Assembly (NCBI GenBank): GCA_031551875.1 | Contig: JAVBNA010000012.1 | Coordinates: forward strand, 32,411-96,410 | Direction of reading: 5' to 3' | DNA length: 64,000 nucleotides | From: JAVBNA01 sp031551875 | Lineage (GTDB): Bacteria; Bacillota; Clostridia; Oscillospirales; Acutalibacteraceae | Shown here: one piece after another, positions 15,008-23,033 of the stretch | Numbering within the stretch: the first letter of the stretch is position 1 | How the letters are laid out: the number at the start of each line of letters is the position of its first letter | Position numbers and translations under genes: made by a program | Notes under the pieces: generated by a model | Databases searched by the model: none | Seen by the model: the letters and a program-made list of their open reading frames with translations, nothing else | Told to the model about the DNA's origin: nothing

Positions 15008-16402
15008 ATGGCCAACGTAACGCGCCGAACCAATAAAGACGGCTCCACCTCTTATCTGATCCGCGTATATGTCAACGAAACCGGTACCGGCCACCAGATT
15101 ACCAAAAGTAAAACATGGCGGCCACCGGCTACTATGAGGCCCACCACAGCAGAAAAAGAAGTCGTAAAACAGGCTGCAATATTTGAAGATAATGTAAAGC
15201 GTGGCCTCGCGGCGGCGGATGGGACGACAAAGTTTTCCGATTATGCCAACGCATGGCTGGAGGCTGCCCAAATAGCGCCTAAAACGCGGGAGCAGTATGC
15301 AATACTACTCATTCGTATCAATGCCGCAATCGGTCACATAAAGCTAGAAAAGCTACAGGCGCAGCACTTAGAGGCTTTCTATCGCAACCTGAAAGAGGAG
15401 GGAGTAAAGAAAAACGGCATACATGCATCCTCCGACAAGTTGAAAAAGATTCTTTCGGAAAGGTCTATCAGTCGGGAAGCCCTCGGAAAGTTTGCGGGTA
15501 TTTCCGCTGCTACAGCGTGTACAGCGGCGAACGGTCAGAAAGTAAGCATCGAAACGGCAAGAAAGATTTGCAAAGCCCTTGACCTTCCTGTTGAGGACGT
15601 TTTTACTTTTCAGGGGGCAGGATCGGGATTGTCGGATAAAACCATTTCGCATCACCATAAAGTGATATCAGCGGTGCTGGAAAAGGCAAAGAGGGAACGC
15701 CTTGTTCCGTTTAACGTCGCGAAGGAACACGCCTCCGCGCCGAAGGTAGCCCACAGGGAGGCCCGGTACTTGGATGATGCGCAGGCTCGGGGTTTTCTCT
15801 CGCGGCTGCTTAATGAGGAAGATATAAGGGCAAAAGCTGCCCTTTCCCTCCTCCTGTTCACCGGTGCGCGGCGCGGTGAACTGTGCGGGTTATCATGGCC
15901 GGATATAGACAGCGAAAAGCAACTTGTCCGCATTATGAGGGCTTCTCAGTACCAGCGCGGTAAGGGTATTGTCGAAGTGCCCACAAAGAATAAGAGTAGC
16001 ATTCGGGCGGTCAAAATCCCGCTCTTTGTGTGTGAGCTACTTTCTGAGTATCGCGAATGGTGGGACAAGCAAAAAGCGTTATATGGGAAATCATGGAGAG
16101 GAGAGGCCCAGCGTCTTTTTATCCAAGAGGACGGAAAGCCCATCAATCCGGATACTATTAACTTTTGGTTGAACAAATTCTTGAACAAGCACGGCTATGT
16201 CCACATATCACCCCACAGCTTACGCCATACCTTTGCCACGCTGCAAATCACCTCTGGTGTGGACATTCGCACCCTGCAATCCCTTACCGGCCACGCGCAA
16301 GCCTCCACACTGGTCAACACCTATTCCCACGCCATCAAAAGCGCACAGGCTGCAGCAGCTGACACGCTGGAGGCGGTGCTACTCACCGAAAAGGAAAAAT
16401 AA
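15008..16402 (+). CDS. Tyrosine integrase with inserted XRE-like HTH
   Basis: A 464-aa tyrosine recombinase. An arm-binding N-terminus (about 1-65) leads into the core-binding domain, then the catalytic domain with Arg in FTGARRGEL (about 287), HSLRHTF (about 402-408), TGHA and the nucleophile Tyr in NTYSHA (about 439). Tn916-type relatives are near 400 residues. The extra length is a block at about 138-198 (KKILSERSISREALGKFAGI; KVSIETARKICKALDLPVED) that reads as a complete Cro/CI-type helix-turn-helix inside the core-binding domain. It lies beside its tRNA-Arg target and is expected to integrate and excise element B. Confidence 0.9.
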   Translation: MANVTRRTNKDGSTSYLIRVYVNETGTGHQITKSKTWRPPATMRPTTAEKEVVKQAAIFEDNVKRGLAAADGTTKFSDYANAWLEAAQIAPKTREQYAILLIRINAAIGHIKLEKLQAQHLEAFYRNLKEEGVKKNGIHASSDKLKKILSERSISREALGKFAGISAATACTAANGQKVSIETARKICKALDLPVEDVFTFQGAGSGLSDKTISHHHKVISAVLEKAKRERLVPFNVAKEHASAPKVAHREARYLDDAQARGFLSRLLNEEDIRAKAALSLLLFTGARRGELCGLSWPDIDSEKQLVRIMRASQYQRGKGIVEVPTKNKSSIRAVKIPLFVCELLSEYREWWDKQKALYGKSWRGEAQRLFIQEDGKPINPDTINFWLNKFLNKHGYVHISPHSLRHTFATLQITSGVDIRTLQSLTGHAQASTLVNTYSHAIKSAQAAAADTLEAVLLTEKEK

Positions 16403-16404
16403 AA

Positions 16405-16450
16405 AAGCGCTCTCCCGCTCCAAACAAGGAATGGGAAAGCGCGACTTTTT
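16405..16450 (+). terminator. Terminator after integrase
   Basis: GCGCTCTCCC and GGGAAAGCGC form an imperfect stem, flanked by A-rich sequence 5' and CTTTTT 3'. One GAGCGGGA copy (16413, minus) lies in the 5' arm. Confidence 0.6.
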
Positions 16451-16486
16451 GACGACTGACTTGAACAAAAGTTGAACAAATACACT

Positions 16487-16593
16487 TTTTCAGGACAAAA
16501 CAAAAACCAGCCCTCACGCCGAAAACGGCATGAACACTGGCTTTTGCGTGGCGCGCCCGAAGGGATTCGAACCCCTGACCTTTTGGTTCGTAG
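16487..16593. repeat. Right att copy overlapping intact tRNA-Arg
   Basis: Second copy of the 107-bp repeat described at 9217-9323. Direct TTGAACAAA repeats just inside the element (about 16461 and 16472) may be integrase arm sites. Confidence 0.85.
16502..16548 (-). terminator. tRNA-Arg terminator
   Basis: On the minus strand, directly after the CCA end, AAAGCCAG ... GCCG tttt CGGC ... CTGGTTTTTG folds into a two-part stem followed by a T-run. It is duplicated at the central att copy. Confidence 0.7.
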
Positions 16594-16625
16594 CCAAACA
16601 CTCTATCCAACTGAGCTACGAGCGC
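16549..16625 (-). tRNA. tRNA-Arg(ACG)
   Basis: A 77-nt cloverleaf with encoded CCA. The acceptor pairs GCGCTCG with CGGGCGC (one G-T pair), the T arm is AGGGGTTCGAATCCCTT, and the anticodon loop CTACGAA gives anticodon ACG. It is the attachment target of element B and remains intact at the right boundary. Confidence 0.95.
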
Positions 16626-16728
16626 ATCTCGAATTCGCGTTACTTATAGTACCATAAGGAAACTGTTTTTGCAAGCGTTTCGAGAAAAAAGCTAATTTTT
16701 ATTTTTTGCGCGCTCAGAATGGACGCGC

Positions 16729-17565
16729 TTACACGATTTTCATTGAAATATCGAAGGCGGTCACCGAATGGGTCAGTGCGCCCAGAGAGATGATATCCAC
16801 GCCGGTTTCGGCAACGGCGCGCAGGTTTCGAAGAGTGATGCCGCCCGAGGCCTCCAGCAGGGCCCGCCCTGCGGTGCGCTCCACAGCCTTGCGCATGGCG
16901 GCAGTATCCATGTTGTCGAGCATGATGATGTCTGCGCCGGCAGAGAGCGCCTCGTCCACCTCTTCAAGGGTGCGGGTTTCCACCTCAATGCGCACCATAT
17001 GCCCGATTTTTTCGCGCAGCGCGGCGATGGCCTTGGTGATGCCGCCGCCCGCGTCAATGTGGTTGTCCTTGAGCATGGCGGCGTCGGAGAGGTTGAAACG
17101 GTGGTTTTTGCCGCCGCCCACCGTGACCGCGTACTTTTGCAGTGCGCGCAGCCCCGGCAGCGTTTTACGCGTATCCGTGATATGTGCCCGGGTGCCCGCA
17201 CACAGCGCGGCGGCCTGCGCCGTTGCCGTCGCGATACCCGACAGGTGCTGAATCAGGTTAAGCGCCGTGCGTTCCCCCCCCAGCAGCGCGCGCGTATGCC
17301 CGGAAAACTCGCACAGCACGTCGCCCGGCGCGACCCGCGCACCATCATCCTTGAATAGGGTGTAATGAAACGCTCCATCCAGCAGCGCAAACACCCGCAT
17401 AGCAATCTTCATGCCGCAGACAATGCCCTCCGCTTTGGCAATAAAGCGTCCGGTTCCGTCCTGCGCCTCGGGAATCAGGTAGTCGGTGGTGGTGTCCAGA
17501 TAGTTGATGTCCTCACGAAGCGCCCGCAGGATCACTTCGTCGATATAAAAGTCAGGCAGGGTCAT
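16729..17565 (-). CDS. nadC: Nicotinate-nucleotide pyrophosphorylase (quinolinate phosphoribosyltransferase)
   Basis: A 278-aa protein of normal family length. NadC converts quinolinate and PRPP to nicotinate mononucleotide, the last step of de novo NAD ring synthesis. Typical motifs are present: LREDINYLDTTTDYLIPE at the N-terminus, LNLIQHLSGIAT, TRKTLPGLR with active-site Arg/Lys, GGGKNHRFNLSDAAMLKDNH, and the barrel end ADIIMLDNM and LEASGGI. Its start overlaps the nadB stop by 4 nt. Confidence 0.95.
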   Translation of the reverse strand: MTLPDFYIDEVILRALREDINYLDTTTDYLIPEAQDGTGRFIAKAEGIVCGMKIAMRVFALLDGAFHYTLFKDDGARVAPGDVLCEFSGHTRALLGGERTALNLIQHLSGIATATAQAAALCAGTRAHITDTRKTLPGLRALQKYAVTVGGGKNHRFNLSDAAMLKDNHIDAGGGITKAIAALREKIGHMVRIEVETRTLEEVDEALSAGADIIMLDNMDTAAMRKAVERTAGRALLEASGGITLRNLRAVAETGVDIISLGALTHSVTAFDISMKIV

Positions 17566-19049
17566 TGGTCAAGTACCTCCTTGAGAATCAAATCGGCGAC
17601 AATTGATAGGCTGCGCGCCTCCACGGTGTCGGAGGTCAGAATGAAAGGTTCGCGCAGCAGCGTGTCCATAATCTCATGGATGCGCGCTGCGCCCGTGCGG
17701 ATTTTTTGGGAATCCGGGCGGACGAAATAGGCGCCCTGCATGATGTGACGGATTTCGGTGCGCAGGCCGGTGGGCAGCCGCTTTTGCCCGGTCGGCGGGG
17801 GCGCGGTGCGCACAACAGGGCGGCGTTCCTCCCGGAGAAGCGACTGCGTGATCGTGCGGGCGGCGCGGCGTGAAAAGACAAGCGCCTCAAGCAGGGAATT
17901 GCTCGCGAGGCGGTTGAGCCCGTGCACGCCCGTGTGGGCGCACTCCCCGCAGGCGTACAGCCTCTCCACCGACGTTTTGCTGTGCACGTCCACGTCCACC
18001 CCCCCCATCAGGTAATGCTGACAGGGGAAAACCGGGATGGGCTCTTTCGTGATATCGATGCCCTCCTCCAGGCAGCAGGCGTAAATCATCGGGAAGCGCT
18101 CCTTCAGGAAGGAAGCCTCCCGAAATGAGATGTCAAGGTAGAATTTATCACTGCCGCTACGTTCGCTTTCGAGCAGAATGGCGCGGCTGACCACGTCGCG
18201 GGGAGCCAGCTCGCCCCGGTAGTCATAATGATCCATAAACCGGTTGCCGTCGGCGTTCAGAAGCACCGCCCCCTCGCCGCGCACCGCCTCGGAGATCAGG
18301 AAGCGCTCCCGTCCCTCTGCGGCGGCAAAGGCGGTGGGGTGGAACTGCACGAGGCTCAGGTTTTTGATGCGCGCGCCCAGCAGGTGGGCAAAGGCGATGC
18401 CGTCGCCGGTGGCAATGGCTGAATTGGTGGTCGATTCGTACACCCGGCCGATGCCGCCCGTCGCCAGCAGGCAGAAGTGGGCGGTCACCGGGGAGACTGT
18501 GCCGTCCGACAGCACGTCGGCGAAAAAGCCGTTCTCCTCCTTGTGAAGCCCGCACAGCATGGCGTCCTCCGCGATGTCGACGTTTTCGCGGGCGCGCACA
18601 TGCGTCAGCAGCGTGTCGACAATTTCGCGGCCGGTCGTGTCCTTGTGGTGGACGATACGCCGGCGCGAGTGCCCGCCCTCCAGCGTCATTTGCAGCCGTC
18701 CGTTTTCGTCCTGATCAAAGCCCACGCCCAGCTTACGCAGCGCGTTGACGTCGTCGGGACCCTCGGTGACCAGAATCTCAAGTGCGCCAAGGTTGTTTTT
18801 ATATCCGCCCGCGATGAGCGTGTCGGCGATGTGCAGCTTGTAGTCGTCCAGCGTCCGGTCGAGCACCGCGGCGACGCCCCCCTGCGCCAGGGAAGAGTTG
18901 GACAGCGTCAGCGTGCGCTTGGACAGCAGCAGCACCCTGACGTCGGCGGGGAAATGCAGCGCGGCATACAGTCCGGCCGCGCCCGCCCCCGCAATGATCA
19001 CGTCATATTCGGTTTGCAAAATCGGTTCACCTGCCTTACGGTTTGTCAT
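17562..19049 (-). CDS. nadB: L-aspartate oxidase
   Basis: A 495-aa flavoprotein of the succinate dehydrogenase/fumarate reductase flavoprotein family. It oxidises aspartate to iminoaspartate for quinolinate synthase. The FAD-binding motif IIAGAGAAGLYAALHF lies at about 14-29, followed by SSLAQGGVAAVL, HSRRRIVHHKDTTGREI, ATGGIGRVYESTTN and a C-terminal GECAHTGVHGLNRLASNSLL. It overlaps nadC downstream; with nadA further upstream it forms the usual de novo NAD set. Confidence 0.95.
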   Translation of the reverse strand: MTNRKAGEPILQTEYDVIIAGAGAAGLYAALHFPADVRVLLLSKRTLTLSNSSLAQGGVAAVLDRTLDDYKLHIADTLIAGGYKNNLGALEILVTEGPDDVNALRKLGVGFDQDENGRLQMTLEGGHSRRRIVHHKDTTGREIVDTLLTHVRARENVDIAEDAMLCGLHKEENGFFADVLSDGTVSPVTAHFCLLATGGIGRVYESTTNSAIATGDGIAFAHLLGARIKNLSLVQFHPTAFAAAEGRERFLISEAVRGEGAVLLNADGNRFMDHYDYRGELAPRDVVSRAILLESERSGSDKFYLDISFREASFLKERFPMIYACCLEEGIDITKEPIPVFPCQHYLMGGVDVDVHSKTSVERLYACGECAHTGVHGLNRLASNSLLEALVFSRRAARTITQSLLREERRPVVRTAPPPTGQKRLPTGLRTEIRHIMQGAYFVRPDSQKIRTGAARIHEIMDTLLREPFILTSDTVEARSLSIVADLILKEVLDQ

Positions 19050-19547
19050 ATCGACACGGCCAGCCCATGGCGGGGAGGAAAAGGTTCAGGGCGGGCTTTA
19101 TCTCGTCGGGGTTTTCTTTATAGCCATGCAGCAGCCAGAGACCCAAAATACCCGCCGCCGGCAGGAAGATGCGCAGAAACCAGCCCAGTTCCTCCAGAAA
19201 GAGCGGGACAAACAAAGCGCACAGCAATCACAGCGCGCTGTACAAATTGAAGGTTGTCCCGGACAAAAGCCAGTCGCACGGTTGTGCCACCGTTCGAGCG
19301 TTCTTCCAGTGTGCCGCGGTAACAGTAGTCGTCATAATGATCCTGCACCCGCGGTTCAAACTCCTGAAAGCGGTAGTAAATTCGAAAGGTCTCATTGGGA
19401 AGCCGCACACAGTAGATGCCGGTGGATGTCTTATTAGCCGAGCTCTTTTTGCCGCTTGAATTCGGCTTTCAGGTGTGTAATAATTTCTTCCCTGCTCTCC
19501 GTGCGTTCCAACACGGTTTCGGATAAAATTTTATATCGCTTCCGCAT
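19036..19547 (-). pseudogene. Frameshifted small membrane protein gene between nadA and nadB
   Basis: Three consecutive pieces in different frames look like one gene: a 37-aa N-terminus from ATG 19547 (GGAGG ahead; RKRYKILSETVLERTE), then from about 19430 VRLPNETFRIYYRFQEFEPR and GTTVRLAFVRDNLQF, and from about 19225 a hydrophobic part (LCALFVPLFLEELGWFLRIF; LPAAGILGLWLLHGY) ending inside the nadB start. No single frame spans them. It could be a decayed gene, two sequencing indels, or separate small ORFs. Function unknown. Confidence 0.4.
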
Positions 19548-19569
19548 GAATGTGTCCCTCCAACGGCGG

Positions 19570-20490
19570 CTATTCCGACCAGCGGAGCATATTCTCAATG
19601 CTGCCCCTGGCGCGCAGGCGCAGCGCCTCTGGCAGCTCAATGACCTCGCCCGCGCGCCCCTCAAGCGCGGCCAGCACCCCCTCGAGTGTACAGCGCTTCA
19701 TGTCGGGGCAGGTCATCACGTCGGGCTCCACCTGATAGAAGCCGCGGCTTGGGTGGTCACGGCTGAGCAGATCCCACACGCCCCGTTCGGTGACAAAGAT
19801 CACATCGTCATTGGTCGAGCGGGCAAAATCCAGAATGGCCGCCGTGGAGCCGACCATGTCGGCCAGCGCCGCTGTCTCGGGCGGGCACTCGGGGTGAAGG
19901 GCGACCTTTGCGCCTGGGTGGGCGGCCTTGAGCGCGGCGACCATTTCAGGGCGCACCGCGTCATGCACCGGGCAGCAGCCCTCCCACACGATGATCTCCT
20001 TGTCGGGGCAGCGCGCCGCCACGTAAGCGCCGAGGTTCTTGTCGGGGATGAAGAGGATGCGTGTGCCGGGCAGGCTTCGGACAATCTGCACCGCCGAGGA
20101 GGAGGTGACGCATACGTCGGACACCGCTTTTATCTCGGCGGTGGTATTGACGTAGGCAACCACCGTGACGCCGGGGTTGTCCCGTTTAAAATCAGTGATG
20201 CGTTCGGGCGTGATCTGATGTGCCATGGGGCAGTCGGCATCGGGGCTGGCCAGCACCACCTCTTTGTTCGGGGACAGAATTTTGACCGTTTCGGCCATAA
20301 AACGCACGCCGCACACGAGCACGCGGGGCAGGGTGATGCTCTCGCCCGCCTGCGCCAGCGCAAAGGAATCCCCCTTGACGTCGGCGACGTCAAGAATGTC
20401 GGGGGGCTGATAGGTGTGCGCGAGCAGGGCGGTTCCGGTCTGTATTTTAAGCGCCGCAATGCGCGCCTTGAGGGCATCGGTTGCCTGCAT
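19570..20490 (-). CDS. nadA: Quinolinate synthase A
   Basis: A 306-aa protein. ATG 20490 is 7 nt from AAGGAG; the ATG at 20496 is only 2 nt away and less likely. NadA condenses iminoaspartate with dihydroxyacetone phosphate on a [4Fe-4S] cluster. Family motifs seen are LLAHTYQPPDI, VLVCGVRFMAETVKIL, CPMAHQI, VVAYVNTTAEIKAVSDVCVT, WEGCCPVHDAV, LHPECPPE and CPDMKRCTLEG, with the conserved cysteines in the first, fifth and last groups. TATACT at about 20526-20531 (minus) could be its -10 box. Confidence 0.95.
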   Translation of the reverse strand: MQATDALKARIAALKIQTGTALLAHTYQPPDILDVADVKGDSFALAQAGESITLPRVLVCGVRFMAETVKILSPNKEVVLASPDADCPMAHQITPERITDFKRDNPGVTVVAYVNTTAEIKAVSDVCVTSSSAVQIVRSLPGTRILFIPDKNLGAYVAARCPDKEIIVWEGCCPVHDAVRPEMVAALKAAHPGAKVALHPECPPETAALADMVGSTAAILDFARSTNDDVIFVTERGVWDLLSRDHPSRGFYQVEPDVMTCPDMKRCTLEGVLAALEGRAGEVIELPEALRLRARGSIENMLRWSE

Positions 20491-20632
20491 AGACATTCTC
20501 CTTTGTTATACCAATACTTTTATAGTATATCATTTTTCGAAGTGGTTGTGTATCCCCTCTTTCAGGAAGATTATGACTTTATGCTAAAAATTAGCGATTT
20601 GACAAATCTTTCGACAGAATGCAGCAAAAGGC

Positions 20633-20662
20633 TTGTCATACTTTATGAAAATATGCTATAAT
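20633..20662 (+). promoter_or_regulatory. Sigma-A promoter of the synthase at 20726
   Basis: TTGTCA (20633-20638), an 18-bp spacer and TATAAT (20657-20662), about 65 bp before the start codon. Confidence 0.7.
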
Positions 20663-20725
20663 ATAATCTCCAAGGAACGGACAAGCCTGTCCGAAATTTA
20701 ACCTTGCAGATAGGAGCGATCAGGT

Positions 20726-22111
20726 ATGGAGCCCATTTTGAACAAACGCAGCGGAATGCTCGAGTTCGGGTTCAACTTTATGGATGTTCCCGAAGCCAAT
20801 CTGTTCCGGAACATGTATCCGTACAATGAGATTCCGAGGCTCATCTTTAATCATAGAATTGTACCGATGAACCTCCCTGAAAAAATCTACATCACCGACA
20901 CCACCTTCCGCGACGGGCAGCAGGCTCGTTCGCCCTATACGGTGGAGGAAATCTGCGATCTGTATGATCTGTTGCATAAGCTGGACAACGGCGCCGGCAT
21001 CATCCGCCAGTCGGAATTTTTCCTCTACTCCCCGAAGGACAAGGAAGCGGTGGTCAAATGTCTGGAGAAGGGCTATGAATTCCCTGAGGTGACCGCCTGG
21101 ATCCGCGCCAAGAAGGAGGACTTCCAGCTGGTGCGCGACTTTGACATTAAGGAGACGGGCATCCTTGTGTCCTGCTCCGACTATCATATTTTCAAGAAAA
21201 TGGGCTGGACGCGCAAAGAGGCGCTTAAAAACTACCTTGCGGTCGTCTGTCAGGCGCTTGAGGCGGGGGTTCGTCCGCGCTGCCATTTCGAGGACATCAC
21301 CCGTGCCGACTTCTTCGGCTTTGTACTGCCCTTCGCGTCCGAGCTGATGAAGCTGTCGCAGGAGTCGGGCATTCCCATTAAAATCCGCGCCTGTGACACG
21401 ATGGGTCTGGGTTCGACCATTCCCGGCGTTGTGCTCCCGCGCAGCGTTTCCCAAATCATGTACGGCCTGACCAACTATTCGGGAGTGCCCTCCGAACAGC
21501 TTGAGTGGCACGGCCACAACGACTTCTACAATGCGGTGCCCAACGCGGTGTCGGCGTGGCTGTACGGCTCGTCGGCGGTCAACACCTCGCTGCTCGGCAT
21601 CGGCGAACGCACGGGAAACACGCCGCTTGAGGCGATGGTCATCGAATATTGCCAGCTTAAGGGTCACACCGGTGGCATGGATCTGCGGGTGATCACCGAG
21701 ATCGCGGAATACTTCGAGAACCAGCTCAACTATGAAATTCCGCCGCGCACCCCCTTCGTGGGCCGCGCCTTTAACTCCACCAAGGCGGGCATTCACGCCG
21801 ACGGCCTGCTCAAGGACGAGGAGATCTACAACATCTTCAACACGACCGACATTCTCGGCCGCCCGCCCATCGTCGTGGTGGACGCCCATTCGGGGCTTGC
21901 GGGCATCGCCGCGTGGATCAATACATACTTTAACCTGGCCGACGAGCACAAGATTGACAAGCGCGATCCCCGCGTCGCCAAAATCAAGGAGTGGGTGGAC
22001 AACGAGTTCGCCGGCGGGCGTACGACCGTGTGCGGCGATCAGGAGCTTGAGCAGCAGGTGCGTCTGCACATGAAGGAGATCCTCAAGCTGCGCGAAAGCC
22101 GCAACGAGTAG
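20726..22111 (+). CDS. Re-citrate synthase-like enzyme (isopropylmalate/homocitrate synthase family)
   Basis: A 461-aa HMGL-like TIM-barrel protein. DTTFRDGQQARSPYT carries the catalytic Arg and metal Asp, WHGHNDFYNAVPNAV the two metal-binding His, and GIGERTGNTPLEAMV the usual glycine-rich motif. The C-terminus is short, without the LeuA regulatory domain, so leucine biosynthesis is unlikely. An unusual N-terminal extension of about 50 residues and overall length match my memory of the clostridial Re-citrate synthase group first shown in Clostridium kluyveri. It is a single-gene unit with its own promoter and terminator, not in a leu or nif cluster. Homocitrate synthase is the alternative. 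Confidence 0.65.
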   Translation: MEPILNKRSGMLEFGFNFMDVPEANLFRNMYPYNEIPRLIFNHRIVPMNLPEKIYITDTTFRDGQQARSPYTVEEICDLYDLLHKLDNGAGIIRQSEFFLYSPKDKEAVVKCLEKGYEFPEVTAWIRAKKEDFQLVRDFDIKETGILVSCSDYHIFKKMGWTRKEALKNYLAVVCQALEAGVRPRCHFEDITRADFFGFVLPFASELMKLSQESGIPIKIRACDTMGLGSTIPGVVLPRSVSQIMYGLTNYSGVPSEQLEWHGHNDFYNAVPNAVSAWLYGSSAVNTSLLGIGERTGNTPLEAMVIEYCQLKGHTGGMDLRVITEIAEYFENQLNYEIPPRTPFVGRAFNSTKAGIHADGLLKDEEIYNIFNTTDILGRPPIVVVDAHSGLAGIAAWINTYFNLADEHKIDKRDPRVAKIKEWVDNEFAGGRTTVCGDQELEQQVRLHMKEILKLRESRNE

Positions 22112-22140
22112 TGTGTATCGATTATAATAGAAGTATTTTA

Positions 22141-22173
22141 AAACACCCTCCAAATTGATTTGGAGGGTGTTTT
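22141..22173 (+). terminator. Terminator after Re-citrate synthase-like gene
   Basis: ACACCCTCCAAAT and ATTTGGAGGGTGT form a perfect stem followed by TTTTC. Confidence 0.85.
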
Positions 22174-22338
22174 CATATGACAATAGCGCAAGATGTGCGG
22201 AAACGATATGGCAGGGCGGGGGATTGTTCCCGCCCTGTAGTTGTATTAACAAGCTTATTTTGTTCATCCTTTTACGCGTATTGAATACTTGCTTAAAAGG
22301 AAAGTTATATGCTTTGCCTGACCGTAGGAAAACGTTAT

Positions 22339-22956
22339 TTATAATTTTTTTATCATTCTATATTCCTTTAGCGTCTTATCTTTTGATTCAACCGTTTCAA
22401 CCAACTCAAATCCAAAATGTTCATAAATAGAGGCGTTTTCGGCAACAAAAGTTTCAATGGCAATTTCGGTATTATGTTTTTTTGCATATTCAAATACAAA
22501 TTCCATCATTTTTCTGAAAATTCCTGTACCTCTTTTTTTCTTATCTATCCCCATGTGCGCCAAGTAATAAGGGACATTTTTGCGTTTTTTATACCACTTA
22601 AAGCTATGAACCGCCTGCACTTTTTTGGAATTGTCGGCAAAAATCTTTATTTCTTCTTTATTAAGAACACTCTTAATTTTTTTGCCTGCTTTTAACGATA
22701 AAATTGCCTGCTTAATAAAAGAAAATTTCTTACCATCAATAAGAAAAACAATTCCACTAAAATCATCGTCATAGGTAAAAACATCACCATATTTATAGTA
22801 ATATACCATATCCCAATATAAGTTTTCATAGATTACTTTTTTTGCTTTTTCTGGGTCAATTCCTTTGGTAGCGATTGAAATGTCTAGTGTGTCAAAAAAT
22901 ATTTCTAACATCTGTTTAGTAGCTTGATCCAATTCATTTTCTTTAATTTTTCTCAT
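22339..22956 (-). CDS. GNAT-family acetyltransferase
   Basis: A 205-aa protein. The C-terminal half has the GNAT core: VPYYLAHMGIDKKKRGTGIF (motif A, Gln/Arg-x-x-Gly-x-Gly/Ala type), RKMMEFVFEYAKKHN, and EIAIETFVAENASIYEHFGF before the final strand. The N-terminal 90 residues are helical and conserved in small-molecule acetyltransferases of Firmicutes. The substrate is unknown. Its AT-rich, Lys-rich composition differs from its GC-rich neighbours and suggests later acquisition. Confidence 0.8.
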   Translation of the reverse strand: MRKIKENELDQATKQMLEIFFDTLDISIATKGIDPEKAKKVIYENLYWDMVYYYKYGDVFTYDDDFSGIVFLIDGKKFSFIKQAILSLKAGKKIKSVLNKEEIKIFADNSKKVQAVHSFKWYKKRKNVPYYLAHMGIDKKKRGTGIFRKMMEFVFEYAKKHNTEIAIETFVAENASIYEHFGFELVETVESKDKTLKEYRMIKKL

Positions 22957-23033
22957 CTTAATTTACCCCTTCATTGATTTAATATAACTACTCCCTGGCG
23001 GGGGCAGACCTCCGACCGGCTGGTTAAAAAGCG

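Larger units (their letters stand above)
9324..16593 (+). mobile_element. Element B: 7.3-kb integrative element in tRNA-Arg(ACG)
   Basis: The element lies between two 107-bp tRNA-derived direct repeats. It encodes a tyrosine integrase beside the intact tRNA, a divergent CI/Cro-like control pair, an excisionase-like gene, a truncated phage replisome-organizer gene, a sigma-70-family factor and small conserved proteins. No relaxase, coupling protein, type IV secretion, capsid or portal gene is seen. It is therefore a small integrative or satellite-like element, or a reduced prophage. Its integrase reading frame and tRNA target look intact. Confidence 0.8.

Noticed and set aside
18477..19250. 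257-codon plus-strand open frame opposite nadB
   Set aside because: nadB is unambiguous on the other strand; the antisense product is low-complexity His/Gln/Arg-rich.
20720..22267. 515-codon minus-strand open frame opposite the Re-citrate synthase-like gene
   Set aside because: Antisense shadow; it runs through the real gene's terminator and promoter side and has no protein-family motifs.
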